Counted from the stretch's first letter, positions 37,158-47,199 are shown. The stretch is DNA of 64,000 bases from Roseimicrobium sp. ORNL1 (GCF_011044495.1 NZ_CP049143.1:5828001-5892000), one strand, 5' to 3'. The notes: generated by a model from the letters alone, not told the origin. Numbers and translations are program-made.

Positions 37158-38147
37158 TTAGGGTTGATTCTTTGGAGAGGTCTCGCTGGTGGCTTCCGCC
37201 TTGGGCTTCTCCGAGGAGACTGGCGGCAGGTATCGGAAGCCGTGATTGGGATTGCGTGCGTCGAAGGCGAAAGCCTCGCGGTTCTTCAAGAAAAGCTTCA
37301 TCAGGCTGGCGGGAATGGCGAATCCCACGCCTTCAATACCGGTGGCAGCCAGCTTCATGTTCGTGACCCCCACCACTTCCCCCTTCGCGTTGAAAAGCGG
37401 CCCACCGGAATTCCCCGGATTGATCTGCGTGGTGGTCTGGATGTACCAGCGGCCCGCGCTCTCCCGCGCACGGACACTCACGATCCCTTGTGAGACGGTG
37501 CGCTCCAGTCCCAGCGGACTGCCGATGGCGAACACATGCTCCCCCTGGGCAATGGTGTCCGATTCCCCCAGCACGACGTGTGGGATGTCCTTTGCGGCCT
37601 CGTCATCGATTTGCAATAGTGCCAAGTCGAGGAAGCCGTTCATGGCGACAATCTTCACCTTGGAATAGGTTTCCTTTTCAATGCCGGTGGGTTTTTGCCG
37701 GTACACCACCACCCGAATCTCCTGCTCCCCGGCGATGACGTGCTGGTTCGTCACCACGTGGCCGAGCGAGTTGATGACGAATCCAGATCCCAGGCCCGTA
37801 GCCGTCTGGATTTGCACCACGCCCTCAGACACCCTCTTCACGTTCTCCTCCACCGCCATGGCGCTGCGGTCCACCTCGGTATAAAAGATGTCCTCGGAAC
37901 GCTGGCGGTTCGCATCCGCCGGCTTGGCCTCTGTGGCCTGTTCGTCCTGCTTTACTTCGGCGACTTCATTGCGAGGGATTGTCAAAATGGTGAAGCCAAG
38001 ATCCAGGACCAGCGCGTCCGCTCGCTCTTTCAGGAGTTCACCCTTGACCTCTGCACCATTCTTTAGCCTGACGCTGGCCGGAGTGACGGCTGATCCGGGC
38101 GCTGCACTGAGCGCCACAAGTGCAAGGCTAAGCAATACCTGACGCAT
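37158..38147 (-). CDS. S1C (DegP/HtrA-like) trypsin-fold serine protease without PDZ domain
   Basis: About 329 aa from the ATG at 38147, giving the signal MRQVLLSLALVALSAAPGSA. A small beta-rich N-terminal domain (VRLKNGAEVKGELLKERADA... FTILTIPRNEV) resembles an Sm-like module. The catalytic triad is visible: His in VTNQHVI, Asp in LDLALL, Ser in INPGNSGGPL, with VFAIGSPLG nearby. No PDZ domain follows; the C-terminus is a Pro/Glu-rich tail. Role: periplasmic protein quality control or specific processing. It is the first gene of a three-gene operon. Confidence 0.85.
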   Translation of the reverse strand: MRQVLLSLALVALSAAPGSAVTPASVRLKNGAEVKGELLKERADALVLDLGFTILTIPRNEVAEVKQDEQATEAKPADANRQRSEDIFYTEVDRSAMAVEENVKRVSEGVVQIQTATGLGSGFVINSLGHVVTNQHVIAGEQEIRVVVYRQKPTGIEKETYSKVKIVAMNGFLDLALLQIDDEAAKDIPHVVLGESDTIAQGEHVFAIGSPLGLERTVSQGIVSVRARESAGRWYIQTTTQINPGNSGGPLFNAKGEVVGVTNMKLAATGIEGVGFAIPASLMKLFLKNREAFAFDARNPNHGFRYLPPVSSEKPKAEATSETSPKNQP

Positions 38148-38203
38148 GACGGGCAGGATGTTAGCGGGGCCCGCTGGCAGCACCACTTATTTTTGCCGGG
38201 TGC

Positions 38204-39043
38204 TCACACAATCCCGAGCACCTTGTCCATCCGACGCGCCACATCGGTGAGGTAGTCCCAGTCCCCGCCAGCCACCTCAGCGGCGGCCCAGCCGGTGTAA
38301 TTGATCTTCTGAAGCTCGTCCCGCACCGCCGGCCAGTTGATGCTGCCTTCGCCAATCGGCTTCTTGAATCCGGCCCCCATGCCTTCTTTCATGGCCACGC
38401 TGAGGTCGTACTCCTTGATGTCGAGCTTTCCGATGTGCTTGCCAATCACTTGAATCCAGTGCTCGGCAACACCCCAGCGCATCACATTACCCACGTCATA
38501 GTGCACGCCCACGAAGGGATGGTTAATCTCCTCCACATAGCGCTGCATATCCAGCGGGCTGATGAGGAAGCTGGCCCAGACATTTTCAATGAGGACCTTG
38601 ATGCCCTGCTTCTCACCATGCGGTCCGGCGGCCTTGATCTTCGCCTGGGATTCCTTCCAATTATCCCACCAGGTCTTTTTCTGGTCATATCCCGTGGTGA
38701 CGAGCACGCTGTCGCCGCCCAGTTTCTTCGCGAGATCGATCACCGCATTGAGATCTGGTTCGCCAGCGCCAACGACGCAATCGATCACCAATCCACTATC
38801 CTTGCTCGCGGCCAGCCAGGCATCGGCGTCCTTCACATGCTTGAAGCTGGGCTCCACACCATCATAACCACAGGCCTTCAGTTTGCGAAAAGTCTCCGGC
38901 AACGGCAGGGACTGGTCCTTCACCATGCCCCACTTCAGGCACTTGCGTATCTTGCCCTTGAAGGGGGCAGTCTGACCCTGAACCGGCAAGGCCAGGGCTG
39001 CGGCGGCGGAAGCAGCAGTAGTGAGAAGGGAGCGGCGTGTCAT
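38204..39043 (-). CDS. Sugar phosphate isomerase/epimerase-like TIM-barrel, exported
   Basis: A 279-aa protein with a twin-arginine-like leader (MTRRSLLTTAASAAAALALP). The remainder matches the AP-endonuclease-2 / xylose-isomerase-like TIM barrel: CGYDGVEPS, VGAGEPD, KVLIENVW with an acidic metal ligand, GVHYDVGNVMRWG, HIGKLDIKEYD and GEGSINWPAV. Those acid and His residues form the divalent-metal site. Exported homologues are numerous in PVC bacteria, usually without a known substrate. It is divergent from the pectate lyase-like gene, so a shared carbohydrate role is plausible but unproven. Confidence 0.85.
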   Translation of the reverse strand: MTRRSLLTTAASAAAALALPVQGQTAPFKGKIRKCLKWGMVKDQSLPLPETFRKLKACGYDGVEPSFKHVKDADAWLAASKDSGLVIDCVVGAGEPDLNAVIDLAKKLGGDSVLVTTGYDQKKTWWDNWKESQAKIKAAGPHGEKQGIKVLIENVWASFLISPLDMQRYVEEINHPFVGVHYDVGNVMRWGVAEHWIQVIGKHIGKLDIKEYDLSVAMKEGMGAGFKKPIGEGSINWPAVRDELQKINYTGWAAAEVAGGDWDYLTDVARRMDKVLGIV

Positions 39044-39129
39044 GCGATCTCCAACGGGGGAACATTCGGAATCCTTTGCCGGGGAAAGATGATATGTGCG
39101 CTCAAAGGTGACGTTTTGCCCTTTGCCCT

Positions 39130-40419
39130 ATGAGATTGTCGCTCCCGCTCCTCCTTTTGTGCGCCATGTCGTTTTCGGCAGTGCTCCACGGCCAGGCTGT
39201 TCCTTGGAAATGGCAGGATGCCCTGGTGCCGGAGGTCGGCATCGATCTCGATGCAGCGCAGGTGATTCATGTCACCTCACTCGCCTCCCGGGGCAAAGGG
39301 ACACTGCGCGATTCTATCAAGGTGCCAGGCCCGAAGATCATCGTGTTCGATATCGCCGGTGTGATCGACCTCGAGATGAAAAGCATCGAGATCAAGGAGC
39401 CTCAGACATACATTGCCGGGCAGACGGCTCCAGCACCAGGCATCACGTTGATTAAGGGCGGGCTGAGTATCGAGGCCAATCAAGTGGTGGTGCAGCATCT
39501 GCATGTGCGTCCCGGTGATGCCGGACAGCCGAAGAAGAGCGGCTGGCAACCGGACGGCATCACCACCAGTGGAGGGCCCGCGGAGGTGTGGATCGATCAC
39601 TGCTCCGTCACCTGGAGCCTGGATGAAGGCATCTCCGCCAGCACCTACAAATCGCCCACGGGTGAGCCCGCCCAGCGCATCTTCATTCGCAACTGCATCA
39701 TCGCGGAAAGCCTCAACGACGCCACGCATGACGAGGGACCGCACTCGAAAGGCACGCTGGTGCTTGATGGCACGAAGAACGTGGCCATCGTGGGCAACCT
39801 CTACTCCAGCAACGTGGAGCGCAATCCCGTCTTCAAGCTGGATACCTCCGGCGTGGTGGTGAACAACGTCATCGCCAATCCGGGCCAGCGCGCTATCCAC
39901 GCCTCCGTACCCGCGGCGGAGACGGCGAACCTTCCCAAAGCCAAAATCGCCGTGGTGGGAAATGTGGTCTTCTTCGGAGAGAAATCGAAGCGCAGCGCCC
40001 GGGCCATCTTCGAGGGCACGGCGGATGGCTACTTCAAGGACAACGAGGGCTACGATTGGTTCGGCCAGCCGCTGGACTTGCTCCGTGCGCCCTTCCCTAC
40101 CCTGGAGCAGCCACCCGTCTGGCCGGAGGGTCTGAAACCCACCGGCACCACGGCGGCCATCTGGCAGGTCACGCGCTTCGCGGGAGCGAGACCCGCGGAG
40201 CGTGATTATATCGACCGCCGCATTGTGGAACAGGCCTTCGGCGGCACCGCTCGCGTCATCGACAGCCAGGAGGAAGTCGGCGGCTATCCCAAGATAGAGC
40301 CCATCACGCGCGTGGCCGAAGTGCCGGAGAAGAAACGCCTGGCCTGGCTGGAGAAGCTGGCGGCCGAGGTGACTTACGGACCCGACGGGAAACCAAAGCC
40401 GCGGCCAACCACGCCGTGA
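39130..40419 (+). CDS. Secreted pectate lyase-like right-handed beta-helix protein
   Basis: A 429-aa protein with a Sec signal (MRLSLPLLLLCAMSFSAVLHG). The parallel beta-helix pattern is apparent, and the WIDHCSVTWSLDEGIS stretch contains the vWiDH motif of PL1-type pectate lyases, with a following DEGIS. RDSIKVPGPKIIVFDIAGVI and AIVGNLYSSN are also lyase-like. A basic stretch AGARPAERDYIDRRIV follows in the C-terminal part. The family includes pectate lyases and inactive relatives; the Ca2+-binding residues cannot be checked by eye. It is likely periplasmic or secreted. Confidence 0.75.
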   Translation: MRLSLPLLLLCAMSFSAVLHGQAVPWKWQDALVPEVGIDLDAAQVIHVTSLASRGKGTLRDSIKVPGPKIIVFDIAGVIDLEMKSIEIKEPQTYIAGQTAPAPGITLIKGGLSIEANQVVVQHLHVRPGDAGQPKKSGWQPDGITTSGGPAEVWIDHCSVTWSLDEGISASTYKSPTGEPAQRIFIRNCIIAESLNDATHDEGPHSKGTLVLDGTKNVAIVGNLYSSNVERNPVFKLDTSGVVVNNVIANPGQRAIHASVPAAETANLPKAKIAVVGNVVFFGEKSKRSARAIFEGTADGYFKDNEGYDWFGQPLDLLRAPFPTLEQPPVWPEGLKPTGTTAAIWQVTRFAGARPAERDYIDRRIVEQAFGGTARVIDSQEEVGGYPKIEPITRVAEVPEKKRLAWLEKLAAEVTYGPDGKPKPRPTTP

Positions 40420-40471
40420 GGTTAAGATTCACTGCTTGCGCGGTTCTGCTCCGCCACGCACAGTGCCTCAC

Positions 40472-41200
40472 ATGAGCACGCACAGTCAGAAGACAGGCGT
40501 CTGTGCCATCACGGGAAAGACGGTGCCGCTGCACCAGCTTGTTCCGCTGGGAGCGGTACGGCCCCAGATAGGACAGGAACTGCTGAGCAGGCATCCTGAC
40601 CTTTCGCCAGCCTCGCTCGTCTCGACCTCGGTGATCAATGATGCCCGTCTGGATCATGTGCGTGCTTTACTCGCGAGCCAGCTCGGAGAGCTCACTCATC
40701 TGGACGAGAGTGTGTTGAAAAGCCTGCACCAGCACGAACTGCTGAGCCAGAGACCGGCGGATGTGGACGCTGCGTCGACCACCTTTGGCCAGCGCATGGC
40801 AGATGGCATTGCGACTTTCGGTGGAAGCTGGGCCTTCATCCTCACCTTCGGCGGATTTCTTTTGCTGTGGATCGCCGTGAATGTCCTTGTGCTCGCCGCG
40901 CGACCCTTCGATCCCTATCCTTTCATCCTGCTGAATCTCATCCTCTCCTGCATTGCTGCCTTCCAGGCGCCGGTGATCATGATGAGCCAGAATCGTCAGG
41001 AAGCCCGAGATCGCCTGCGTGCTGAGAACGACTACAAGGTGAACCTGAAAGCGGAGTTGGAGATCCGGCACTTGCACGAGAAGATGGACTTCCTGCTGCA
41101 TCAGCATTCGGCGAAGCTCCTGGAAATTCAGCAAATCCAGCTCGACCTCATGCGGGAGGCGGCAGGGCGCCGTGAAAATCGTGGGGAGAAGGGAACCTAA
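40472..41200 (+). CDS. DUF1003 membrane protein
   Basis: About 242 aa starting at MSTHSQKTG (40472). An N-terminal C-x2-TG-K zinc-like patch (GVCAITGKTVPLHQLV) precedes the DUF1003 core: DGIATFGGSWAFILTFGGF, then two membrane segments (~residues 125-180) and a cytoplasmic coiled region with the conserved MMSQNRQEARDRLRAENDY and LHEKMDFLL. Function is unknown. It is adjacent to, but not clearly cotranscribed with, the pectate lyase-like gene 52 bp upstream. Confidence 0.85.
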   Translation: MSTHSQKTGVCAITGKTVPLHQLVPLGAVRPQIGQELLSRHPDLSPASLVSTSVINDARLDHVRALLASQLGELTHLDESVLKSLHQHELLSQRPADVDAASTTFGQRMADGIATFGGSWAFILTFGGFLLLWIAVNVLVLAARPFDPYPFILLNLILSCIAAFQAPVIMMSQNRQEARDRLRAENDYKVNLKAELEIRHLHEKMDFLLHQHSAKLLEIQQIQLDLMREAAGRRENRGEKGT

Positions 41201-41259
41201 CCGCGCACGTCTTGCCCTTGAAAGACGGAGCACAGTCACTACGATTGGCATATAGCACC

Positions 41260-41760
41260 ATGAAGCTCCGGCACCTGCTTGCCTGCCTCTCCCTGCTGGT
41301 GGGAATCGCCTCCCTGGCAGCGGTTGCCTACATCACCTGGCGAAATATCGCCCACGGAGATGGCATGATCTTGTGGCTCTATCTCATCCTGCTTCTGGCG
41401 GGAATCCCGCTCACGATCACCTGGTGGAAGGATCTGGTCGCCACAGAGTGGGCGGTGATTGTCGCCTTCATACTCGCTTCGTCGTTGGTATTCACCGGCT
41501 TTGTCATGCACGACGGCTTCATGGAACATGGAGACGCCTGGCACGCCTTTAAGGCGGATAAGATCCGCCCACAAGTTTCCGCCATGACGACGGAGGAATA
41601 CTTCAAGAACTTGCCACCGCCCCAGCCGATTTGGCCCAAGGTATCCGCTTATTTTCTGTTTTTCTTTTGGGGTCCGGCGTTCGTGATATTTATCTACAAA
41701 GGCAGCCTGTTCTGCCTGCGATCGCTACGCCGCCGGCCACCCGCGATTATATCTCAATGA
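41260..41760 (+). CDS. Small membrane protein of unknown function
   Basis: A 166-aa protein from the ATG at 41260 ([15 protein letters not shown]). Four hydrophobic segments are apparent (residues ~5-28, ~35-55, ~62-80 and ~125-150). A short polar loop ([18 protein letters not shown], then [10 protein letters not shown]) lies between the last two. No family is recognised. It ends convergently with cysA and overlaps its stop by 14 bp. Confidence 0.5.
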   Translation: MKLRHLLACLSLLVGIASLAAVAYITWRNIAHGDGMILWLYLILLLAGIPLTITWWKDLVATEWAVIVAFILASSLVFTGFVMHDGFMEHGDAWHAFKADKIRPQVSAMTTEEYFKNLPPPQPIWPKVSAYFLFFFWGPAFVIFIYKGSLFCLRSLRRRPPAIISQ

Positions 41761-42472
41761 AGTCCGCCACGAATTCATTCGCCGGCTTGTCACGCAGGCT
41801 GTTCGGCGTGCCGATCTGCTGAATCTCGCCTTCGTTCAGCACCACGACGCGATCCGCGAGTTCAAAGGCTTCATCCTGATCATGGGTGACGAAAAGGCTG
41901 GTGAGCTTGGTCTCGTCGTGAAACTTGCGCAGCCAGCGACGCAACTCCTTGCGCACCTTCGCATCAAGCGCACCGAAGGGTTCGTCCAACAGAAGCACGC
42001 GAGGGTTGACGGCGAGGGCACGTGCCAGCGCCACACGCTGACGCTGGCCACCCGAGAGCTGGGCAGGGTAGCGGCGGCCCAGTTCCGGCATCTGGATACG
42101 CTCCAGCAATTCCTTCACAGTTTCCTTGATGTCGGATCGCGAAGGCCGCTCTGAGCGCTTCATGACCTTCAGGCCAAACGCGATGTTCTGCTCGACCGTC
42201 ATGTGGTTGAAGAGCGCGTAGTGCTGGAACACAAAACCGGCGCGGCGCTCATAGGCCGTGCGCCAGGTGACGTCGTCGCCCTGGAAGCGAATGCCGCCAG
42301 AACCTTCGTCGGCAAACTCGAGGCCCGCGATGATGCGCAGCAAGGTGGTCTTTCCAGAACCGCTGGGGCCAAGCAAAGCCACCAACTCACCAGTCTCCAC
42401 CTCGAGCGAGACGTCCTTCAGGGCATTGTAGCGTCCGAAGGTTTTGCGGATGTGATTGACTTGAATGCTCAT
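41747..42472 (-). CDS. cysA: Sulfate/thiosulfate ABC transporter ATP-binding protein
   Basis: A 241-aa ABC ATPase with Walker A (GPSGSGKT, residues 35-42), signature LSGGQRQR, Walker B ([10 protein letters not shown]) and switch His (VTHDQDEA). The N-terminal [17 protein letters not shown] is CysA-like. It is shorter than typical CysA (~350 aa) because it ends after the nucleotide-binding domain and lacks the C-terminal TOBE-like region. It powers import of sulfate or thiosulfate by CysT/CysW. The start overlaps the cysW stop (ATGA), so translation is probably coupled. It is last in the porin-to-cysA operon. Confidence 0.88.
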   Translation of the reverse strand: MSIQVNHIRKTFGRYNALKDVSLEVETGELVALLGPSGSGKTTLLRIIAGLEFADEGSGGIRFQGDDVTWRTAYERRAGFVFQHYALFNHMTVEQNIAFGLKVMKRSERPSRSDIKETVKELLERIQMPELGRRYPAQLSGGQRQRVALARALAVNPRVLLLDEPFGALDAKVRKELRRWLRKFHDETKLTSLFVTHDQDEAFELADRVVVLNEGEIQQIGTPNSLRDKPANEFVADFIEI

Positions 42473-43347
42473 GTGGTGGCAGTGGCTTTACGGTTCGTGA
42501 AGGTTTTCAAAAGGAGTGTGACAAGCGCCAGCAGGGCGAGAAGCGAGGCGCAGGCAAAGGCGGGGACCATCTGGTACTCGTTGTAGAGTACCTCGACGTG
42601 GAGGGGCAGCGTGTTCGTCTGATTGCGAATGTGGCCGGACACCACGGAGACCGCGCCGAACTCACCCATGCTGCGCGCATTGCAGAGGATGATGCCGTAC
42701 AGCAGGCCCCACTTGATCTTCGGGAGCGTGACACGCCAGAACATCTGCCAGCCATTGGCGCCAAGGGTCATGGCAGCCTCCTCCTCCTTGTGTCCCTGGG
42801 ACTCCATCTGCGGAGTCAACACTCGAGCGACGAAGGGGAAGGTCACGAAGATGGTGCTCAGCACGATGCCGGGCAGGGCAAAGATGATCTTGATGCCGTG
42901 CTCACGCAGCGAAGGACCAAACAAGCCCTGGGCACCAAAGAGCAGGATGAAGATCAACCCGGAAATCACCGGCGACACCCACAGGGGAAGCTCGATGAGT
43001 GTGCCAAGGAAGCGTTTCCCCTTGAAGCGGAAGTGCGCCACGCACCACGCAGCGGCAATGCCAAAGATGGTATTCAGCGGCACCGCGATGGCAGCCACTT
43101 TCAAGGTGAGCCAGATCGCATGCGAAGCGGCGCGGTCATCAAACGCCTTGAGATAAGCCGCCCATCCCTTGCGGAAAGCCTCCTGAAACACCACCCACAG
43201 GGGCAGCAGGAACATGGCGCCCATGAAGGCGACCACCAGGAGGATGACGGTCCAGCGAAGGAACCACGGCTCAGCCGTGGCGCGCAGCACCGGTGATGGC
43301 GCGCGGCGTCTTGCAGAACGAACGGGAAGGTCAGCGATAGCACCCAT
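42469..43347 (-). CDS. cysW: Sulfate ABC transporter permease
   Basis: A 292-aa inner-membrane protein with six hydrophobic segments after a basic N-terminus ([10 protein letters not shown]). The CysW-type EAA loop is present ([20 protein letters not shown]), preceded by [13 protein letters not shown]. It forms the membrane channel with CysT. The start lies ~50 bp after the cysT stop and the stop overlaps the cysA start. Sulfate specificity follows from the neighbouring Sbp-like protein and cysK, not from this gene alone. Confidence 0.88.
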   Translation of the reverse strand: MGAIADLPVRSARRRAPSPVLRATAEPWFLRWTVILLVVAFMGAMFLLPLWVVFQEAFRKGWAAYLKAFDDRAASHAIWLTLKVAAIAVPLNTIFGIAAAWCVAHFRFKGKRFLGTLIELPLWVSPVISGLIFILLFGAQGLFGPSLREHGIKIIFALPGIVLSTIFVTFPFVARVLTPQMESQGHKEEEAAMTLGANGWQMFWRVTLPKIKWGLLYGIILCNARSMGEFGAVSVVSGHIRNQTNTLPLHVEVLYNEYQMVPAFACASLLALLALVTLLLKTFTNRKATATT

Positions 43348-43400
43348 GGAACAAAGTTTTCAGCTGGAAGAGGTCAGGTTTGGGAAGGCGTGTGGATGCG

Positions 43401-44249
43401 CTACTGGGCGGTGCGGCGTTCATGCCAATTGATGAATCGATTGGAAACCACCAGGATGACGAATGAAGCGAAGAGCATGAGCAGGCCAATCGTGGTGGCG
43501 CCCGCGTAGTCATACTGCTCCAGGCGGGTCACGATGAGCAGCGGCGCAATCTCCGTCTTGAAGGGAAGGTTCCCTGAGATGAACACCACGGAACCGTACT
43601 CACCCACCCCACGTCCGAAGGAGAGAGCCATGCCAGCCAGAGTGGAAGGCAAGATGGCGGGCAGGATCACGCGGGTGAGCGTCTGCCAGCGGGTGGCGCC
43701 GAGACAGGCGGCCGCTTCTTCCGGCTCCAGTGAAAGGTCCGCAATCACCGGCTGCACCGTGCGCACCACGAAGGGGAAGCCCACAAAGATGAGCGCCAGG
43801 GTGATGCCACTCGGGGTGAAAGCGATCCTGAGGTCGTATTCAAACAGCTTGAGGGCGAATTCATTCAGCGGCTTTCCAACAAGCCCATTGATTGAATAGA
43901 GCGTCACCAACGCGATGCCTGCCACCGCGGTCGGCAGTGCGAACGGCAAATCGACCATGGCATCGAGAAGTCGCTTTCCTGGAAAGCGATACCGCTCCAG
44001 CACCCACGCCGTGAGCACACCGAAGACTCCGTTCACCAGCGTCGCAGCAAGCGCCGTGCCGAAGCTGAGCTTCAGTGAACCGAGCACACGCTCATCCGTG
44101 GCCGTCTTCCAGAAGGCCTCCCATCCACCCGTGCTGCTCTTCCAGACGAGAGCAGAGAGCGGGATGAGGACAATCAGGGTGAGATACAGAAGTGTGAATC
44201 CAAGAGTGAGCTTGAATCCGGGGAGCACATGGCGGCGGTGTCGGGACAT
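43401..44249 (-). CDS. cysT: Sulfate ABC transporter permease
   Basis: A 282-aa inner-membrane protein (also called CysU) with six membrane segments and the EAA loop ([20 protein letters not shown]). [19 protein letters not shown] and [16 protein letters not shown] are highly characteristic of CysT. It pairs with CysW. It starts 16 bp after the M14-type hydrolase stop and is in the same operon. Confidence 0.9.
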   Translation of the reverse strand: MSRHRRHVLPGFKLTLGFTLLYLTLIVLIPLSALVWKSSTGGWEAFWKTATDERVLGSLKLSFGTALAATLVNGVFGVLTAWVLERYRFPGKRLLDAMVDLPFALPTAVAGIALVTLYSINGLVGKPLNEFALKLFEYDLRIAFTPSGITLALIFVGFPFVVRTVQPVIADLSLEPEEAAACLGATRWQTLTRVILPAILPSTLAGMALSFGRGVGEYGSVVFISGNLPFKTEIAPLLIVTRLEQYDYAGATTIGLLMLFASFVILVVSNRFINWHERRTAQ

Positions 44250-44265
44250 TGGCTATTGGCAAAGA

Positions 44266-45012
44266 CTAGAGATTCGGTGCGTAGGCCTGCAGGCGGCGGT
44301 ATTCACTGAGGATGGTTTTCACGGCGGCGACGGTGGCTTGCACCTGCAGTTCCATGCGGATGTAGTCGGGAGTTTCGAAGACGATCTCCAGCGCATGCGG
44401 ACGCTGCTCCGGAGGAGCGCTCAGCACACCGAAGTAGCCTTCAGTGATGATGCCGCGCTCGGCGGCGAATCCATCGATATAAGGCGAAGGATTGCGCGGG
44501 ATGATCTTGTCGGCGGCGTCGAGCGCGGGCTCGAGGATCTGCTGGCTGAGCAAGGCCCCGCTGGCGAAGCCATAGATGCCGGCAGACTCGTCATCCGTGT
44601 GGAGCGAGATGAGGCCGTCATACGATTCACGGCGAATTTCACCTTCGAGATAGGCCACTTCAGGTTGCGAAGAGCCCACCCAGAACTCGCGATTCAGATC
44701 GTAGCCGCCCATGGAGTGGCGCGTACCCACCGCACGGCCGGTGGGATTGCACACGGGATAGAAGTGCAGCTCAAAGTCCTGCAACTCTTCCGGCAAAGTC
44801 AGCGCCCAGTCCGCCAGCTCATGGGAGGCTAGGATGCCGGCCTCCTCATCTCCGTGCATGCCACCGAAGACGCCGAACTTCCACGTGGCCTTCCCTTCGC
44901 GGGGAGGGCACACAATCTTCGGGATGAAGATGGATTCCGGCGCGTTGCGACGGCGCGCGGAGCTGCGTTCAAGACGGGCGTCTTCTGGCAAGAGCTTGAG
45001 AGCGGAGTTCAT
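44266..45012 (-). CDS. M14/aspartoacylase-like zinc hydrolase within the sulfate operon
   Basis: A 248-aa protein of the succinylglutamate desuccinylase/aspartoacylase type. Zinc ligands His53 and Glu56 in GVFGGMHGDEEAG and His138 in SLHTDDES are in place; GGYDLNREF (Asn107-Arg108) matches substrate-carboxylate binding in the M14 family, and a late Glu is in ALEIVFETPD. The reaction is presumably hydrolysis of an N-acyl amino acid or amide. Its position between cysK and cysT is unusual and suggests a sulfur-related substrate, such as an N-acylated cysteine derivative, as inference. There is no signal peptide. Confidence 0.7.
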   Translation of the reverse strand: MNSALKLLPEDARLERSSARRRNAPESIFIPKIVCPPREGKATWKFGVFGGMHGDEEAGILASHELADWALTLPEELQDFELHFYPVCNPTGRAVGTRHSMGGYDLNREFWVGSSQPEVAYLEGEIRRESYDGLISLHTDDESAGIYGFASGALLSQQILEPALDAADKIIPRNPSPYIDGFAAERGIITEGYFGVLSAPPEQRPHALEIVFETPDYIRMELQVQATVAAVKTILSEYRRLQAYAPNL

Positions 45013-45022
45013 GTTGGCTTAC

Positions 45023-45985
45023 TTAGGCGGCAGTTTTCAGTCGGGCTTCATCGGCAAGGGCGGTCGAGAGGTAGCGTTCGCCCGTGCTGCAGCCCACGGT
45101 GACAATCAGCTTGCCCTCGCTGTCTGCGCGGGCTGCCACTTGCAATGCGGCCCAGACATTCGCTCCGGTGGAAATGCCCACGAGCAGGCCTTCTTCCAAG
45201 GCCAGGCGTTGGGCGGTGGCGATGGCGTCTTCATTCGACACGGTAATCACCTCATCGATGATGGCGGTGTTGAGATTGCCAGGAACGAATCCGGCGCCGG
45301 TGCCCTGAATCTTGTGCGGTCCAGGAGTGAGCGGCTCGCCCTTCAAGGTCTGCGAAATGACCGGCGATGCCGCAGGCTCCACCGCTATCGACTTGAGCGA
45401 AGGCTTACGCTCCTTGATGACCTCGCTCACGCCGGTGATGGTGCCACCCGTGCCGACTGCGGATACAAAGACATCGATGGCGCCATAGGAGTCCGCCCAG
45501 ATTTCTTCCGCTGTGGTCTTGCGATGCACCTCGGGGTTGGCGGGATTTTCAAACTGTTGGGGAACCCATGAGTTCGGGATGCTGGCGTGCAGCTCATTCG
45601 CCTTGGCAATTGCGCCCTTCATGCCCTGTGCAGCAGGAGTCAGCACGAGTTCCGCGCCCAGCAACGCAAGCAGCGTGCGGCGCTCCAGGCTCATGCTCTC
45701 CGGCATGGTAAGAATAAGACGGTATCCACGAGAGGCGGCGACAAACGCCAGCGCAATTCCGGTGTTGCCCGAGGTGGGCTCAATGATGGTGGTGCCGGGC
45801 TTCAGACGACCGAACTCTTCCGCGGCCTCAATCATCGCGCGGCCGATGCGATCCTTCACACTACCCAGTGGATTCTTGAACTCGGCCTTCAGCGCGATGG
45901 TGCCGGGCAGACCAGCGGCAATGCGGTTCAGCTTGATGAGCGGCGTGCCGCCGACAGCTTCGACAATGTTCGGATGAAATGACAT
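45023..45985 (-). CDS. cysK: Cysteine synthase A
   Basis: A 320-aa PLP enzyme that combines O-acetylserine with sulfide. Lys44 (NPLGSVKDR) forms the internal aldimine; TSGNTG at 71-76 is the substrate loop and [11 protein letters not shown] the phosphate-binding loop. [11 protein letters not shown] and GISTGAN match CysK. It is the downstream assimilation step in the same operon as the sulfate transporter, with a strong hairpin in the gap before it. Confidence 0.93.
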   Translation of the reverse strand: MSFHPNIVEAVGGTPLIKLNRIAAGLPGTIALKAEFKNPLGSVKDRIGRAMIEAAEEFGRLKPGTTIIEPTSGNTGIALAFVAASRGYRLILTMPESMSLERRTLLALLGAELVLTPAAQGMKGAIAKANELHASIPNSWVPQQFENPANPEVHRKTTAEEIWADSYGAIDVFVSAVGTGGTITGVSEVIKERKPSLKSIAVEPAASPVISQTLKGEPLTPGPHKIQGTGAGFVPGNLNTAIIDEVITVSNEDAIATAQRLALEEGLLVGISTGANVWAALQVAARADSEGKLIVTVGCSTGERYLSTALADEARLKTAA

Positions 45986-46019
45986 GAGTCTGCGTGTGGG
46001 AATATTTCTGGGGGAAGTT

Positions 46020-46045
46020 GGGGCTGCCGCACCCGCGGCAGCCCC
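46020..46045. repeat. Strong hairpin between the sulfate-binding protein and cysK genes
   Basis: An 11-bp perfect inverted repeat (46020-46030 and 46035-46045) with loop ACCC. A T tract follows on the plus strand only, so it does not terminate leftward transcription; in the sense direction it is a GC-rich stem lying 65 bases after the sbp stop. Such intercistronic stems often stabilise the upstream binding-protein mRNA relative to the permease part. Confidence 0.6.
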
Positions 46046-46109
46046 GTTTTCGCTTCACTCAACCATGGCCCTGCTAACTACTGAAAAACTGACTACTGGA
46101 AGGGACCCC

Positions 46110-47120
46110 TTAGTTCTGGGGCTTGTAGATCTGGTCGAAGGTGCCGCCCTCGGCGAAGTGGGTCTTCGCAGCCTTGGCCCAGCCACCGAACGCCTGGTCG
46201 ATGGTGAAGAGCTCAATCTTGGGGAAGACGCTGGCGTACTTGGCGGCGGCCTTCTCGTCAGTGGGACGGTAGAAGTGCTTGCCAGCGAGGTCCTGGCCTT
46301 CATCCGAGTAGAGGTACTCGAGGTAGGCCTTGGCCACTTCGGTGGTGCCCTTCTTCGCAGCATTCTTTTCCACGAGCGCCACGGTGGGCTGCGCGAGGAT
46401 GCTCAGGGAAGGCACGACGATTTCAAAGGTGTCCTTGCCGAATTCCTTCTGGGCAAGGAAGGCTTCATTCTCCCAGGAGATGAAGACATCACCCAGACCG
46501 CGCTGCACGAACGTGGTGGTGGAACCACGGGCACCCGAGTCGAGCACCGGCACATTCTTGTAGAGCTTGGCCACGAATTCCTTCGCCTTGTCTTCGCTGC
46601 CGTACTTGCGCTTGGCGAACTCGAAGGCGGCGAGGAAGTTCCACTGGGCGCCGCCGGAGGTCTTCGGGTTCGGAGTGATCACGGCCACACCTTCCTTGGT
46701 GAGGTCATCCCAGTCCTTGATGCCCTTGGGATTGCCCTTGCGCACCAGGAACACGATCGTGGAGGTGTACGGAGCGGAGTCCTTCGGCAGCTTGGTCTGC
46801 CAATCAGCGGGGAGCAGTCCAGCCTTCTCAGAGATGGCGGTCACGTCGTTGGCGAGCGCGAGCGTCACCACGTCAGCTTCGAGACCGTCGATGACGGAGC
46901 GAGCCTGCTTGCCGGAGCCACCATGCGACTGATCGACGGTGATTTCCTTGCCGGTCTTTTCCTTCCAATGCTTGATGAAGGCGGCATTGTAATCCACGTA
47001 GAATTCACGCGTGGGGTCGTAGGAGACGTTGAGCAGAGTCTGGGCAGAGGCGGCCTCGGAACCGAGGACACTGGCGCCTGCGAGCGCGAGAAGGGATTTC
47101 AGGAAGGTTCTGCTTTTCAT
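46110..47120 (-). CDS. sbp: Periplasmic sulfate-binding protein
   Basis: A 336-aa protein with a Sec signal ([20 protein letters not shown], cleavage after ASA). The family is Sbp/Cys[74 protein letters not shown]. These are the ligand-cleft residues for oxyanion binding. It delivers sulfate or thiosulfate to CysTWA. It is cotranscribed with the upstream porin gene, 79 bp away, and the cysK gene after the hairpin. Confidence 0.93.
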   Translation of the reverse strand: MKSRTFLKSLLALAGASVLGSEAASAQTLLNVSYDPTREFYVDYNAAFIKHWKEKTGKEITVDQSHGGSGKQARSVIDGLEADVVTLALANDVTAISEKAGLLPADWQTKLPKDSAPYTSTIVFLVRKGNPKGIKDWDDLTKEGVAVITPNPKTSGGAQWNFLAAFEFAKRKYGSEDKAKEFVAKLYKNVPVLDSGARGSTTTFVQRGLGDVFISWENEAFLAQKEFGKDTFEIVVPSLSILAQPTVALVEKNAAKKGTTEVAKAYLEYLYSDEGQDLAGKHFYRPTDEKAAAKYASVFPKIELFTIDQAFGGWAKAAKTHFAEGGTFDQIYKPQN

Positions 47121-47199
47121 GATGATATGGATGGTTTGGGTATGGTTCTGAAAGGGTGGGGATTTTTTGTGTGCGTTGGTTGCTGGAACGCGATTGGTC

